Made by a program: the position numbers and the translations under genes
Assembly: GCA_021604525.1 (NCBI GenBank)
Contig: BQJD01000004.1
Location: 140,469 to 204,468, forward strand
DNA: 64,000 bases
Direction: 5' to 3'
Source of the DNA: a marine bacterium B5-7
GTDB lineage: Bacteria > Pseudomonadota > Gammaproteobacteria > Arenicellales > CAJQKF01
In this document: piece after piece, positions 8,269 through 18,506 of the stretch
How positions within the stretch are numbered: position 1 is the first letter of the stretch
Layout of the letters: the number at the start of each line of letters is the position of its first letter
Notes under the pieces: generated by a model
Database searches by the model: none
Told to the model about the DNA's origin: nothing
Seen by the model: only the letters and a program-made list of their open reading frames with translations

Positions 8269-9612
8269 ATGAGTGTCAAACTGAACACTGAAAGTTGTGA
8301 ACAGGCATTCGACTCGCTTTCTGGCGAGTTGGTAGGAGTAGACCAGGCATGGTTGTCGCAACGCCGTCATGATGCTTTAAACCGGCTTGGCAACACAGGG
8401 TTCCCAACCGTAAAGCACGAAGACTGGAAATATACCGATATTCGTTTACTCACTAAACACGAGTATGTTCTTGATGCGTCCATCGACCTCACTGCAATGG
8501 CTGCCAAGGTTGAGTCCAGTCGGATTGATGCGCTTGATGCGTTACGCATTGTCATCGTCAATGGACGTTTCAGACGCGATCTCTCGACGATCGACTCATT
8601 GCCTGAAGGATTGATTGCGGGAGGCCTTGCCGAGCAAATAGCGAGTGATCCGGCAAGCGTCAAGGCATGGATAGGACAGGCGCTTCCTGAAAACGGTCAC
8701 GGCTTCTCGTCGCTAAACGATGCATTTGTAAATGATGGTGTGTATATCAACGTATCAGCGGGTATAACAGTCTCCCGGCCTGTCGAGATCGTTTACATGA
8801 TATCTGCTGGCGATGTCGCACCGTTAGCACAGCCGCGTACATTGGTTATAGTTGCCGAAGGCGCATCGATTGAAGTCGTGGAACGCTACATTTCAGATTC
8901 TGAGGATACGTATCTCACCAATGCGGTCAGCGAGGTATTTGTCGGTAGCGGTGCGCGTATCGAACTTGATCGGATTCAGGAAGAAGGCAGCCGCGCAGGA
9001 CACGTCGGTGGCCTGTTTGTGTGTCAACGCACTGACAGTCATGCAGTAATCAATACGATATCCCTCGACGGCATGCTTATCCGTAATGACCTTCGCGCCA
9101 GTCTTGACGAACCGGGGGCAAAGGTTGTTCTGAATGGTCTTGCACTAGGCGATGGTCGTCAGCACATCGACAATCATACCCATGTCGATCACATCGCCGA
9201 ACATTGCATCAGTCGCGAATTCTACAAGTCGGTGCTGGATGATCGATCGAGGGCGGTGTTTCACGGTCGTATAGTCGTTCATAAGGATGCCCAGAAGACC
9301 GATTCCGAGCAGCAGAACAAGAGTCTCCTGCTGTCGAGAAATGCCGAAGTCGATACCAAGCCACAGCTTGAAATCTATGCTGATGATGTTAAATGCTCCC
9401 ATGGGGCGACGGTTGGTCAGCTCGATGAGACCGCCGTTTATTATCTGCGTACCCGTGGTATCGATGAGCAATCGGCACGGGGCATACTCACATTCGCATT
9501 TGCCGATTCGGCCATAACCGATATTTCCAACGAGGCGCTACGCGCTTATATCGATACGCGTATTCGCGACAAGCTCGGTGCCGGTGATTTAACCAAAGGA
9601 ATGAGTTTTTAG
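8269..9612 (+). CDS. sufD: Fe-S cluster assembly subunit SufD
   Basis: The paralogue of SufB that completes the SufBC2D scaffold. The C-terminal beta-helix block (RSRAVFHGRIVVHKDAQKTD, LLLSRNAEVDTKPQLEIYAD, DDVKCSHGATVGQLDE) is the SufD signature. The ATG at 8269 gives 447 residues; an in-frame TTG at 8260 overlaps the sufC stop and would add three residues, so the exact start is open. SufD is needed for iron entry into the scaffold in E. coli. Confidence 0.95.
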   Translation: MSVKLNTESCEQAFDSLSGELVGVDQAWLSQRRHDALNRLGNTGFPTVKHEDWKYTDIRLLTKHEYVLDASIDLTAMAAKVESSRIDALDALRIVIVNGRFRRDLSTIDSLPEGLIAGGLAEQIASDPASVKAWIGQALPENGHGFSSLNDAFVNDGVYINVSAGITVSRPVEIVYMISAGDVAPLAQPRTLVIVAEGASIEVVERYISDSEDTYLTNAVSEVFVGSGARIELDRIQEEGSRAGHVGGLFVCQRTDSHAVINTISLDGMLIRNDLRASLDEPGAKVVLNGLALGDGRQHIDNHTHVDHIAEHCISREFYKSVLDDRSRAVFHGRIVVHKDAQKTDSEQQNKSLLLSRNAEVDTKPQLEIYADDVKCSHGATVGQLDETAVYYLRTRGIDEQSARGILTFAFADSAITDISNEALRAYIDTRIRDKLGAGDLTKGMSF

Positions 9613-9627
9613 TTTAAGGATACAGCC

Positions 9628-10893
9628 ATGATGACGGAAGCAGTCAAACAGCAAACCGAAGACGTTGAAGTACCCGCATTCGATGTGGATTCAGTTCGTG
9701 CACAGTTCCCGATATTGACTGAAACCGTCAAGAACAAGCCGCTTGTCTACCTTGATAGTGCTGCCAGTTCACAAAAACCCGTGGCGGTTATCGATGCGAT
9801 AGCCGATTACTATCGACACAGTCATGCCAATGTTCATCGCGGTGTTCATACCTTGAGCGAACGTGCCACTGATGCTTATGAAGGTGCGCGTCAACGTGTT
9901 TGTGAATTTGTTAATGCCGCCAGTACATCGGAAATCGTGTTCGTGCGCGGCGCGTCGGAAGCAATCAACCTGGTAGCCAACAGCTTCGGTGCAGCATTCG
10001 TCAAGGCCGGCGACTGTGTGTTGGTGACCGAGATGGAACATCACTCCAATATAGTTCCCTGGCAAATGTTATGTCAGTGCAACAACGCCAGGTTGCTGGT
10101 CGCCCCCATGCTGAATAATGGCGAGCTCGATCTGGATGCGTATCGTAACTTGCTGCAATCATCGCCGAAAATCGTTGCGATGACTCATGTATCCAACGCC
10201 CTGGGTACGGTTAACCCGGTCAGGCAGCTTACTGAGTGGGCACATGATGCGGGTGCATATGTACTTATAGATGGTGCCCAGGCGGCGCCTCATATGCCGA
10301 TTGACGTACGTGTGATCGATTGTGATTTTTACGTTTTCTCCGGTCATAAATGTTATGCGCCCACCGGCATTGGTGCGCTTTATGGTCGTGAGACATTGCT
10401 TGAGCAAATGCCGCCCTGGCAGGGTGGTGGTGAGATGATTCGTGAAGTGACGTTCGAGCACACCGAGTACAACGTGCTGCCATTCAAGTTTGAGGCGGGC
10501 ACACCGAATATTTCCGGTGCGGTCGGTCTGCATGCGGCCATCGACTTCATGTATGACATCGGACTTGACTCTATTAATGAGCACGAACGCGCGTTGCTCG
10601 AACTTGCTTCGTTGCGTGCCGCTGAACGACCCTGGTTGCGTGTGATCGGTACAGCCGGTGACAAGGCTGGCGTGTTATCGTTTGTGGTCGATGGGGTACA
10701 TTCCAACGATATCGGCATGATGCTTGATGCAGACGGCTTCGCTGTACGCACGGGACATCATTGCGCCATGCCGGTGATGCAGCACTACCAGTTGCCCGGC
10801 ACGATTCGCGCATCGTTGGGTGTTTATAACACCCACCAGGAGATCGATAACCTGTTCAGTTCGCTTGACCGAATACGCGATCTTTTTGTCTGA
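9628..10893 (+). CDS. sufS: Group II cysteine desulfurase SufS
   Basis: A PLP enzyme of 421 residues that takes sulfur from cysteine as a persulfide. Lys241 in FSGHKCYAPTG forms the internal aldimine, and Cys379 in RTGHHCAMPVMQHY is the persulfide cysteine in the short group II loop. EMEHHSNIVPWQ and IDGAQAAPHMPIDV are PLP-pocket landmarks. Group II enzymes need a SufE or SufU partner for activity; neither is in this operon. The ribosome site AAGGA precedes a double ATG (9628/9631). Confidence 0.95.
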   Translation: MMTEAVKQQTEDVEVPAFDVDSVRAQFPILTETVKNKPLVYLDSAASSQKPVAVIDAIADYYRHSHANVHRGVHTLSERATDAYEGARQRVCEFVNAASTSEIVFVRGASEAINLVANSFGAAFVKAGDCVLVTEMEHHSNIVPWQMLCQCNNARLLVAPMLNNGELDLDAYRNLLQSSPKIVAMTHVSNALGTVNPVRQLTEWAHDAGAYVLIDGAQAAPHMPIDVRVIDCDFYVFSGHKCYAPTGIGALYGRETLLEQMPPWQGGGEMIREVTFEHTEYNVLPFKFEAGTPNISGAVGLHAAIDFMYDIGLDSINEHERALLELASLRAAERPWLRVIGTAGDKAGVLSFVVDGVHSNDIGMMLDADGFAVRTGHHCAMPVMQHYQLPGTIRASLGVYNTHQEIDNLFSSLDRIRDLFV

Positions 10894-10935
10894 TGACAGG
10901 TAGTTGACGAGATATTAACGGTATTAATCACCCGG

Positions 10936-11325
10936 ATGCAGGACATGAGCGAGACAGAAATGCACGACGAAGCTTTAGAGGCATCGCCGTTCAACCACAT
11001 TACCACGGAGCTTGGTGGACACGAAGATCTGCATGATCTTGTGGTCCAGGCATTGAAGGAAATCTACGATCCTGAAATACCGGTTAACATCTATGATCTC
11101 GGTTTGGTCTACAAAGTTAACATCGATACCGGGGCCAATGTCGCCATTGAAATGACCCTGACTGCACCGGGATGTCCGGTTGCACAAACCTTTCCCGGTA
11201 CTGTTGAATCCGAGGTAAACATGGTTGATGGCGTCAGGAATACAACCGTGGAACTCGTCTGGGATCCGCCCTGGACACCGGACCGCATGACTGAAGCAGC
11301 GCGCCTTGAATTAGGATTTTTCTAA
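10936..11325 (+). CDS. sufT: SufT / MIP18-family Fe-S maturation factor
   Basis: The protein has 129 residues with a DUF59/MIP18 domain: DPEIPVNIYDLGLVY and TAPGCPVAQT (carrying the conserved reactive Cys), ending DPPWTPDRMTEAARLELG. Family members help deliver clusters to target proteins, and SufT commonly closes suf operons. The first 30 residues are acidic and variable; an ATG nine bases downstream (10945) is an alternative start. Its stop overlaps the next ATG by one base. Confidence 0.9.
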   Translation: MQDMSETEMHDEALEASPFNHITTELGGHEDLHDLVVQALKEIYDPEIPVNIYDLGLVYKVNIDTGANVAIEMTLTAPGCPVAQTFPGTVESEVNMVDGVRNTTVELVWDPPWTPDRMTEAARLELGFF

Positions 11326-11645
11326 TGTCGGATTGGGTTGATGTCGATGCCCGGGATGCCATTCCGGTGGGCGGGGTGAGAGTTGTGGATGTGGATGACG
11401 CGCTGGTTGCGGTGTTCAACATTGAAGGTGAGTTCTATGCCATCGAAGACGTATGCACCCATGACGGTGGTGAAATCGCCAGTGGTTGTCTTTATGGCGA
11501 CCAGATAGAGTGTCCGCGCCACGGATCGCGTTTCAATGTAAGAACCGGTGAGGTGTTGAGTCCGCCTGCTTACGAGGATATCGATACGTTTGAAGTGCGT
11601 ATCGAGAATGAAGTTGTACAGGTGCGGGATAACCGCTGGGACTAA
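11325..11645 (+). CDS. Small Rieske-type 2Fe-2S protein
   Basis: At 106 residues this is a stand-alone Rieske domain: Cys44-x-His46 (CTHDGG) and Cys63-x2-His66 (CPRHGSRF) are the four cluster ligands, and the fold-closing segment resembles ferredoxin subunits of aromatic-ring dioxygenases. It overlaps sufT by one base and ends the operon. In other bacteria similar proteins sit in suf operons; a role as electron donor for cluster assembly or as a cluster client is inferred only. Confidence 0.85.
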   Translation: MSDWVDVDARDAIPVGGVRVVDVDDALVAVFNIEGEFYAIEDVCTHDGGEIASGCLYGDQIECPRHGSRFNVRTGEVLSPPAYEDIDTFEVRIENEVVQVRDNRWD

Positions 11646-11667
11646 CCTGTAACGAACGGCGGTCAGT

Positions 11668-12828
11668 CTATCGATTGTCAGTCGCGAAGTAGGGGTGCAA
11701 CAAATTACGCTCCACCATCTCGTGAACGACCACATCCGGTTTGAGTATTCGTATTAGATCAAGTTCCCTGCCAAGAATCGGCGTGCCGCCATGCCATACG
11801 AAATCGGCACGTCGAAAACTCTCTGCGAACACGGTTTTGAAACGCGCACCAAAAAAAGAATCGTGCAAGGCCAGTACCGTCGGCAGGTCCTGACGGGATT
11901 GCACAAAGCGCTCGGTCGGTCGCAACGGTCCACGCGCATAACCAGGCAACGCGTTACCTTTTGATGTCGCCCGCGCCGCCGTAGAATCGAGACGTGTTGC
12001 ATCCTCGCGATACCGCTTAACGCTGCCCAGCATCCGTGCGAGCCCCCAGCCGCTTGATTGGGTGTCTACAATTTTCAGGGTTCCATCAGATAACGGATCC
12101 GGTAGCGATCGTCCAAGCCACGTTGCGATGGTGTCAACCGTGAGCCGCGCGCCTAGCGCAGCGCCACTTGCATCCCAGTGGGTATCGGTTTTAAACCAGA
12201 GTTGCTGGCCGGTACTGGCCGCATCGAGGAACACTTTTTCAACACCTCGTATCAGTGGAAACTCCTTGTTGTCGGCAAGTGCATCATCAAGTTGATAGAG
12301 CCTTCGCGGATAACGCTGGCAGCGTATGGTCGATGGCAGGTAGTCATCGTGAATCGATTGCTTATTGGGCACGATCATCACCACATATCGCGCGCCGAGT
12401 GCTTCCACCTTACGCCGGTTGTCCCGCAAGGCATCACGCCAGCGAGTTAACTCCTGCGACGTGAATGAATTCCTTCCGCACAGGTCAGCGGGTAGTGGCA
12501 ATTGTTTGGCGTAATTGACATTGTCGCGATACAAAAACAGCCAGCCATCGCGACCTTTCAGAACCTTGTCGGGAATGTTAAGTAAATCCTGGCTGATTAA
12601 CCGAAAGCTTGATACAAGGATGCCGCGCAGACCCAGGTGATCGTCAAACCAGGCCTGAAAATCCTCACCGAATGCCCGAAAAGCTTTTTTGTCAAAAGAC
12701 AGATCGGGAAACCTTGCTAATGTCCGATTCTCGTCTATCACCGGATCAGGAAAGATGCCGGTCACCATATCGATAAGCGGCACCAGCAGGGCGACCACAA
12801 ACAGAAAGGCGATGAATCGATTGGCCAT
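11668..12828 (-). CDS. AlgJ/AlgX-like polysaccharide O-acetylation protein (SGNH-like)
   Basis: A 386-residue protein with one N-terminal hydrophobic segment (FIAFLFVVALLVPLI), so probably anchored and facing the periplasm. KTDTHWDASGA and LALHDSFFGARF are the motifs of the ALGX/DHHW family, where Asp/His and Ser form the acetyl-transfer site. It follows the MBOAT gene by 18 bp in the same direction, as in alginate-type acetylation pairs that take acetyl groups from the MBOAT protein to a polysaccharide. No polymer synthesis genes are next to it, so the target polymer is unknown. Confidence 0.85.
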   Translation of the reverse strand: MANRFIAFLFVVALLVPLIDMVTGIFPDPVIDENRTLARFPDLSFDKKAFRAFGEDFQAWFDDHLGLRGILVSSFRLISQDLLNIPDKVLKGRDGWLFLYRDNVNYAKQLPLPADLCGRNSFTSQELTRWRDALRDNRRKVEALGARYVVMIVPNKQSIHDDYLPSTIRCQRYPRRLYQLDDALADNKEFPLIRGVEKVFLDAASTGQQLWFKTDTHWDASGAALGARLTVDTIATWLGRSLPDPLSDGTLKIVDTQSSGWGLARMLGSVKRYREDATRLDSTAARATSKGNALPGYARGPLRPTERFVQSRQDLPTVLALHDSFFGARFKTVFAESFRRADFVWHGGTPILGRELDLIRILKPDVVVHEMVERNLLHPYFATDNR

Positions 12829-12846
12829 GACGAGGAGAAGCGGTCG

Positions 12847-14340
12847 CTAAAAGCGGAAGTAGATAAACGGGTTGTAGGATTGAGCGCTGACATATATAGC
12901 GCTCAAGACGAAGCTTGCCAATAGCACGCTATCACGCACGATAATGCCCAAGCGTCGGTGACTAATTTGGCTGGATTCAACGATCACATTATTGTTTTCA
13001 ATTGATACGTTTGTCGCCGGTAGTGTCAACTTGTCACGCTTGATATCGTGTGTTTCAGTAATCGTGGTCCAGCGTGGGGTGGCCGATAAGACAATACCGG
13101 CGAGAAGTGCCAGCAGGACCTGATTATTTAAATACATCATCACGTAACCATCTGCGTCTACACCGCCAATACCGAACATGATTCCAAGATAATCGATGGC
13201 CTCGGTCAATGTCTCGGCGCGAAATAATACCCAACCGATGATAACAATGCCGAGAAGATAGACATGCTGCAGGACGACTGGCAGGCGAGCTAAAACGGCA
13301 CCGAGGCGACCGCGCTCCAGGGCCAGGAATGCGCCATGGAATAATCCCCAGATGAGAAAGTTCCATGCTGCGCCATGCCACAAACCACACAGAGCGAACA
13401 CGATCAGAAGATTGAATGCGGTACGTCTGGTACCAAGCCGGCTACCACCGAGAGGAATGTAGAGATAATCGCGAAACCAACGAGACAGGGAAATATGCCA
13501 GCGACGCCAGAACTCGCGAACCGAACGGGAGATATACGGATGGTTGAAGTTCTCAGGAAACCGGAACCCGAACAGCCGGCCAAGTCCAATGGCCATATCC
13601 GAGTATCCGGAGAAATCGAAATAGATCTGCAAGGTGTAGCAGATGATTCCAAGCCACGCAACGCTCCAATCCAGCGCGCTCGCGTCATGGGCGAATATCT
13701 CATCGGCCACCTGGCCGAGGATATTGGCGATAAGCACTTTCTTGGCCAGTCCGAGCATGAAGCGACGAACACCCCATGCAAAATCGTCTATATCGGCGTG
13801 GCGTTGACGTAACTGATCCGCTATATCGTTGTATCGGACGATGGGCCCGGCAATTAACTGGGGGAATAGCGAGATATACAGGCCGACTTCAAGCCAGCTT
13901 TTCTGGGCTGGAACTTCGCGACGATACACGTCGACAATGTAGGAAATCGCCTGAAAGGTGAAAAACGAGATGCCAAGCGGCAGATGTACATCGACCGATT
14001 CAGGTTGCCCGAGTCCGATTATCCCGGCCAGCGGAGTAATGGCCTCGACAAGGAATCCCGCATATTTGTAGTAACCGAGGATCAATAAATTGGCGCCGAT
14101 GGCGAGCCACAGCCAGTACTTGCGGCCATTGTCGGAACGTTCAATACGCCTTCCCAGCCAGGCGTTCAGGGAGATCGATACCAGCAGAACCAGTACGTAA
14201 TGCGCTTCGCCAAAGCTGTAAAACACCAAACTGGCGGCGAACAGCCACAGGTTCCGTGCCCGCCAGCCAGGCATCAGCCAGTAGCCGATGAGGCATAGCG
14301 GTAGAAACAGAAAGAGGAAAACGGAAGACGAGAAAACCAT
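12847..14340 (-). CDS. MBOAT-family O-acyltransferase (AlgI-like)
   Basis: The protein has 497 residues, with about 11 to 12 predicted membrane helices. [21 protein letters not shown] is a standard AlgI-family N terminus. The core [38 protein letters not shown] and [12 protein letters not shown] blocks contain the conserved Trp/His residues, with the HG motif histidine as the catalytic position. Family members pass acetyl groups from cytoplasmic acetyl-CoA across the membrane. It pairs with the AlgJ-like protein downstream. Divergent from miaB. Confidence 0.92.
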   Translation of the reverse strand: MVFSSSVFLFLFLPLCLIGYWLMPGWRARNLWLFAASLVFYSFGEAHYVLVLLVSISLNAWLGRRIERSDNGRKYWLWLAIGANLLILGYYKYAGFLVEAITPLAGIIGLGQPESVDVHLPLGISFFTFQAISYIVDVYRREVPAQKSWLEVGLYISLFPQLIAGPIVRYNDIADQLRQRHADIDDFAWGVRRFMLGLAKKVLIANILGQVADEIFAHDASALDWSVAWLGIICYTLQIYFDFSGYSDMAIGLGRLFGFRFPENFNHPYISRSVREFWRRWHISLSRWFRDYLYIPLGGSRLGTRRTAFNLLIVFALCGLWHGAAWNFLIWGLFHGAFLALERGRLGAVLARLPVVLQHVYLLGIVIIGWVLFRAETLTEAIDYLGIMFGIGGVDADGYVMMYLNNQVLLALLAGIVLSATPRWTTITETHDIKRDKLTLPATNVSIENNNVIVESSQISHRRLGIIVRDSVLLASFVLSAIYVSAQSYNPFIYFRF

Positions 14341-14497
14341 CTTGAGAATACAACCCGGGCGGTTTATGCAGTGGTGCTGCGGTTTATTGTGGCAACGCGG
14401 GCAATCGCCAACGTGCCTGCCGGCTTCTACCGCTATGGTGATCCTACGTCAAGTTCGGCATAATTCCGCCCCCGCGACAACCAACACCAGTTACCTC

Positions 14498-15829
14498 ATG
14501 CCCGGAAAGGTTTATATCAAGACATTCGGTTGCCAGATGAATGATTACGATTCCGCGCGAATCGTCGACCTCCTGGCCGAATCCCACGGCATGTCACGCG
14601 TCGATGTGCCTGAAGAAGCAGACCTGTTATTGCTGAATACCTGTTCGGTTCGCGAGAAGGCACAGGAAAAAGTGTTCTCGGCACTGGGGCGTTGGAAGCC
14701 GTGGAAGGAAGCGAATCCGGATTTGATGATTGGCGTCGGCGGTTGCGTCGCCAGCCAGGAAGGCGACCTGATTCGTCAGCGTGCGCCATATGTCGACGTG
14801 ATATTCGGCCCACAGACCTACCACCGTCTGCCGGATATGCTGCGCGATGTCGCCAAAACCCGCACACCGCGCATCGATGTCAGTTTCCCGGAAATTGAGA
14901 AATTCGACTCCCTGCCGCCCCCACGGGTCGATGGCGTCAAGGCATTTGTGTCAATCATGGAAGGTTGCAGTAAATACTGCAGCTTTTGTGTGGTGCCATA
15001 CACCCGCGGCGAAGAATTCAGTCGCGGTTTCGACGACGTGATTGCCGAGGTGTTCGAAATGGCCGAGGCGGGAGTTCGCGAAGTGACCTTGCTGGGTCAG
15101 AACGTTAATGGCTATCACGGCGCGACTCATGACGGTGGCATCGCCGATCTGGCGATGTTGATTCGATATATTGCCGAGATCGAAGGCATTGAACGCATAC
15201 GCTACACCACCTCGCACCCAATGGATTTTACCGAATCCCTGGTGGCTGTCTACGCGGATGTGCCCAAGCTGGTGTCTCATCTGCATCTGCCGGTACAAAG
15301 TGGGTCGAACCGGATTCTGGCGCAGATGAAACGCAACTATACGGTTTCAGAGTACATTGAACTGATCGATAAAATTCGTGCAGCACGCCCCGGCATCAGT
15401 ATCTCATCCGACTTTATCATCGGCTTTCCCGGCGAATCCGAGGAGGATTTTCTCGATACCATGGCGCTGATCGAACACATCGGTTTCGATCAGTCCTTCA
15501 GCTTTATATACAGCCAGCGGCCAGGTACACCGGCCGCTCAACTTGAGGACGATGTCTCGATTGATGAGAAGAAACGTCGTCTGGACCACCTGCAGGCAAC
15601 AGTCAATGCCAACGCCGTGCGCATTGCCGAATCCATGGTGGGCAATGTCGAAACCGTGCTCGTTGAAGGGCCATCGCGCAAGGATGCATTGCAGGTAAGC
15701 GGCCGCACCGAGAATAACCGGGTGGTCAATTTCAGCGGCGATTTGTCGTTAAAAGGACAGATGATCAAGGTAAAAATTACTGAAGCATTGCCGAATTCAC
15801 TGCGTGGCGTGCAGGTAGATACATTTTAA
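14498..15829 (+). CDS. miaB: tRNA-2-methylthio-N6-dimethylallyladenosine synthase MiaB
   Basis: Radical-SAM methylthiotransferase that adds the 2-methylthio group to i6A37 of tRNAs. The UPF0004 domain has Cys residues in [16 protein letters not shown] and VGGCVA; the radical-SAM cluster motif C-x3-C-x2-C is [10 protein letters not shown]; a TRAM domain closes the protein. The ATG at 14498 gives 443 residues beginning [15 protein letters not shown], the family N terminus; the in-frame extension to 14288 runs through the divergent MBOAT gene and is not used. First gene of a conserved cluster with phoH, ybeY, corC and lnt. Confidence 0.96.
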   Translation: MPGKVYIKTFGCQMNDYDSARIVDLLAESHGMSRVDVPEEADLLLLNTCSVREKAQEKVFSALGRWKPWKEANPDLMIGVGGCVASQEGDLIRQRAPYVDVIFGPQTYHRLPDMLRDVAKTRTPRIDVSFPEIEKFDSLPPPRVDGVKAFVSIMEGCSKYCSFCVVPYTRGEEFSRGFDDVIAEVFEMAEAGVREVTLLGQNVNGYHGATHDGGIADLAMLIRYIAEIEGIERIRYTTSHPMDFTESLVAVYADVPKLVSHLHLPVQSGSNRILAQMKRNYTVSEYIELIDKIRAARPGISISSDFIIGFPGESEEDFLDTMALIEHIGFDQSFSFIYSQRPGTPAAQLEDDVSIDEKKRRLDHLQATVNANAVRIAESMVGNVETVLVEGPSRKDALQVSGRTENNRVVNFSGDLSLKGQMIKVKITEALPNSLRGVQVDTF

Positions 15830-15926
15830 AATTGTGTATCCGGTCTTGTTGCAAATGGTCACATACGCTTGCCAATGTAATATTTTCTGACTAGACTGAA
15901 AGCCGGTTGATTCTGATACGCACATA

Positions 15927-17033
15927 TTGCCCGATCTGAACATCCTGTCCAAACAGTCGAAAGTTGAAAACACCAGAAATGCACCCAGCACTGGATGCGG
16001 CGTGCGCGCCTCGCGGATTCCGGAATTGAAGGCACAATCCGCTCCCACCTCGTTTCATTTAACCCCTGAAGACAATTATCGACTCGCACAATTGTGCGGC
16101 GAAGTCGGTGTTCATCTGAAACTTGTCGAAGAACGCTTCGGGGTCAGGATTTCCCATCGCGGCAACCTGTTCTATATCGACGGACGCTCCAAGGACGTCG
16201 GGTTCGCAGAGCGTGTTATTAAAGACCTTTATGATGAAACCGGAAACACAAGCAATCTTTCCAAGGAGGATGTGCACTTGGCTATGACTCGCACTCGAGA
16301 AACAGCGATATCCGCCCCGGTCGAAGACCCTGTAGAAGACCCGATCGAAGACGCAAGTCGGGTATTGAAAGTCGGCAAGACCAGCATTCGGGCGATGAAC
16401 CCGAATCAACGCCAATACATACGAAACATTGAGACACACGATGTCAGTTTTGGCGTCGGGCCGGCCGGCACCGGCAAGACTTATCTGGCGGTGGCTTCGG
16501 CGGTACTGGCACTGTCCAACGGTGAGGTGGACAGAATTATCCTGGTGCGTCCGGCAGTTGAGGCTGGCGAGCGGCTCGGATTCCTGCCCGGCGATATCGG
16601 TCAGAAAGTCGATCCTTATGTCAGGCCCCTGTACGATGCGCTGTATGAAATGCTCGGTTTTGAACGTGTCGGCAAGCTGGTGGATCGCGGCATCATCGAA
16701 CTGGCGCCACTCGCATATATGCGTGGTCGCACATTGAATGATGCATTCATTATTCTCGACGAAGCACAGAATACCACCCGCGAGCAAATGAAAATGTTCC
16801 TGACCCGGATTGGCTTTGGTTCCCGCGCGGTTATTACCGGTGATCCCTCGCAAGTTGATTTACCCTCACGCAGTTCATCGGGTCTTGTGCATGCCCTCAA
16901 GATTCTCGATGGTCTGGAGGGTATCAGCGTCTTGAACTTCCGGTCTCGCGATGTCGTTCGGCATCGATTGGTGCAATGTATTGTCGATGCCTATGAAGCG
17001 GAACAGGCCTGGGTGGAACAGGAAGGATCATGA
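15927..17033 (+). CDS. phoH: PhoH-like ATPase (YbeZ family)
   Basis: A 368-residue protein: a KH-like N-terminal segment (LVEERFGVRISHRGNLFYIDG) followed by a P-loop domain with Walker A GPAGTGKTY, Walker B FIILDEAQN and ITGDPSQVDLPS. YbeZ acts with YbeY in rRNA processing and ribosome quality control; ybeY follows immediately. No ATG fits the N terminus: a TTG at 15927 or a GTG at 16002 are the candidate starts, and neither has a clear ribosome site. Confidence 0.92.
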   Translation: MPDLNILSKQSKVENTRNAPSTGCGVRASRIPELKAQSAPTSFHLTPEDNYRLAQLCGEVGVHLKLVEERFGVRISHRGNLFYIDGRSKDVGFAERVIKDLYDETGNTSNLSKEDVHLAMTRTRETAISAPVEDPVEDPIEDASRVLKVGKTSIRAMNPNQRQYIRNIETHDVSFGVGPAGTGKTYLAVASAVLALSNGEVDRIILVRPAVEAGERLGFLPGDIGQKVDPYVRPLYDALYEMLGFERVGKLVDRGIIELAPLAYMRGRTLNDAFIILDEAQNTTREQMKMFLTRIGFGSRAVITGDPSQVDLPSRSSSGLVHALKILDGLEGISVLNFRSRDVVRHRLVQCIVDAYEAEQAWVEQEGS

Positions 17034-17054
17034 CGACCAGCAGAGTACATCCTC

Positions 17055-17618
17055 ATGGCCGATGATACCGCTGACGATGCGGGTACGGTCGATGTGTGTT
17101 TCGAGCCGCCATTCGATGACGATTCGGACGATTTACCGGATGCTGATCGTGTCGGTGAATATGTTCAAGCGGTGTTATGTCACTGCCGTCTTGAGCGCAA
17201 TGAAGTAACGGTGCTGTTTACTGGCGCCGAGCGCATTCGACAATTGAACCGTGATTATCGCGGCAAGGACTCGACAACCAACGTTCTATCCTTTGTTTTT
17301 GAGGATCCACCGGGTGCGAGCTCACGAATCCTCGGCGATATCGTCGTCAGTCCCGAGGTCGCACGCACCGAAGCGTGTGCACAAGGTATAAGTCTTGAAT
17401 CCCATTTTACCCATCTGATCATTCATGGTGCGCTTCACCTGGCCGGTTTCGATCACGTCAATGATCGGCAAGCGGCGGAAATGGAGGCACTTGAAATACG
17501 CTTGCTTAAACGATTTGGCTTCGACAATCCCTATCTCATCCAACCAGAATCGACGTTTCATGACAACACGGACTCCGGTAAAGCGGTGCTCAAAACAGCC
17601 GGCAATACTGCCGGTTGA
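17055..17618 (+). CDS. ybeY: Endoribonuclease YbeY
   Basis: Metal-dependent single-strand RNase for 16S rRNA maturation. His124, His128 and His134 in HGALHLAGFDH are the three zinc ligands. NRDYRGKDSTTNVLSF is the second family block. At 187 residues it is longer than E. coli YbeY (155), with a poorly conserved C-terminal tail. It lies 21 bp after phoH and 18 bp before corC. Confidence 0.94.
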   Translation: MADDTADDAGTVDVCFEPPFDDDSDDLPDADRVGEYVQAVLCHCRLERNEVTVLFTGAERIRQLNRDYRGKDSTTNVLSFVFEDPPGASSRILGDIVVSPEVARTEACAQGISLESHFTHLIIHGALHLAGFDHVNDRQAAEMEALEIRLLKRFGFDNPYLIQPESTFHDNTDSGKAVLKTAGNTAG

Positions 17619-17636
17619 CGTTCATTTTCAAAACAC

Positions 17637-18506
17637 ATGGACATAACTGAAGCGGTAGGTCGCATCAAAAACAATATCGTCCGTTGGTATCGGCAGGTTA
17701 CAGGGCGGGGCTGGACCAGGGAGGATTTGTTTCGGGTTCTTGGTCGTGTTCAACAGCAAGGACTCATCGAACAGGACACTCTCGATACCATCGAGCGCGT
17801 GGTGCAGGTGTCGGAATTGCGGGTCCGCGACATCATGATTCCGAGTGCACGCATGGTAGTGGTTTACAAGAACCAGTCACCGGAAGAAATTTTGCCGTTG
17901 ATTATCAGCTCGGCACATTCGCGTTTCCCGGTCATTGATTCCGATCGTGACAAAGTTATCGGCATCTTACTGGCCAAGGATCTTCTGCGTTTTTTTGACG
18001 ATCCCGAAGAGTCCTTCTCATGGCGGGACATGCTGCGCCCGGCGGTGCTGATTCCGGAAAGCAAGCGTCTTAATGTGTTACTCAAGGAGTTTCGTGCCAA
18101 CCGTAATCATATGGCGATTGTTGTCGATGAATACGGCGGCGCCGCTGGTTTTGTGACCATTGAAGATGTCCTTGAACAAATCGTCGGCGAGATCGAGGAC
18201 GAACACGATATCGACGAGGAAGCCGGTCAAGTGATGAGCCGTGGCCAAAACGAATACGTAGTCAAAGCGGTCATCGAGATTGAAGACTTCAACGAATTGG
18301 TGGGCGCTGACCTTGATGAGAATGAAAATCATACTTTGGGCGGTGCTGTGGTAAATCAGTTTGGTTATGTACCGCAGCGCGGTGAGTCAGTGGAGTTTAA
18401 AGACCTTCGTTTTGAAATACTCAACGCCGATAGCCGCAGGGTGCACCTGATTCGCGTGCAACGCTTAACGGAAGAAGATCAGGCCGAATCGGGCGACCAC
18501 GGTTAA
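17637..18506 (+). CDS. corC: CorC/HlyC-family CBS-domain protein (YbeX)
   Basis: The protein has 289 residues: a paired CBS module (VRDIMIPSARMVVV, RFPVIDSDRDKVIGILLAKDLL, IVVDEYGGAAGFVTIEDVLEQIVGEIEDE) followed by the CorC_HlyC transporter-associated domain. It has no membrane segment. E. coli CorC/YbeX is linked to Mg/Co efflux and, through its neighbours, to ribosome metabolism. Its stop overlaps the lnt start by one base, so the two are coupled. Confidence 0.92.
   Translation: MDITEAVGRIKNNIVRWYRQVTGRGWTREDLFRVLGRVQQQGLIEQDTLDTIERVVQVSELRVRDIMIPSARMVVVYKNQSPEEILPLIISSAHSRFPVIDSDRDKVIGILLAKDLLRFFDDPEESFSWRDMLRPAVLIPESKRLNVLLKEFRANRNHMAIVVDEYGGAAGFVTIEDVLEQIVGEIEDEHDIDEEAGQVMSRGQNEYVVKAVIEIEDFNELVGADLDENENHTLGGAVVNQFGYVPQRGESVEFKDLRFEILNADSRRVHLIRVQRLTEEDQAESGDHG

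Noticed and set aside
14288..14497. Longer miaB start
   Set aside because: The extension runs into the divergent MBOAT gene and lacks similarity to MiaB; ATG 14498 gives the conserved N terminus.
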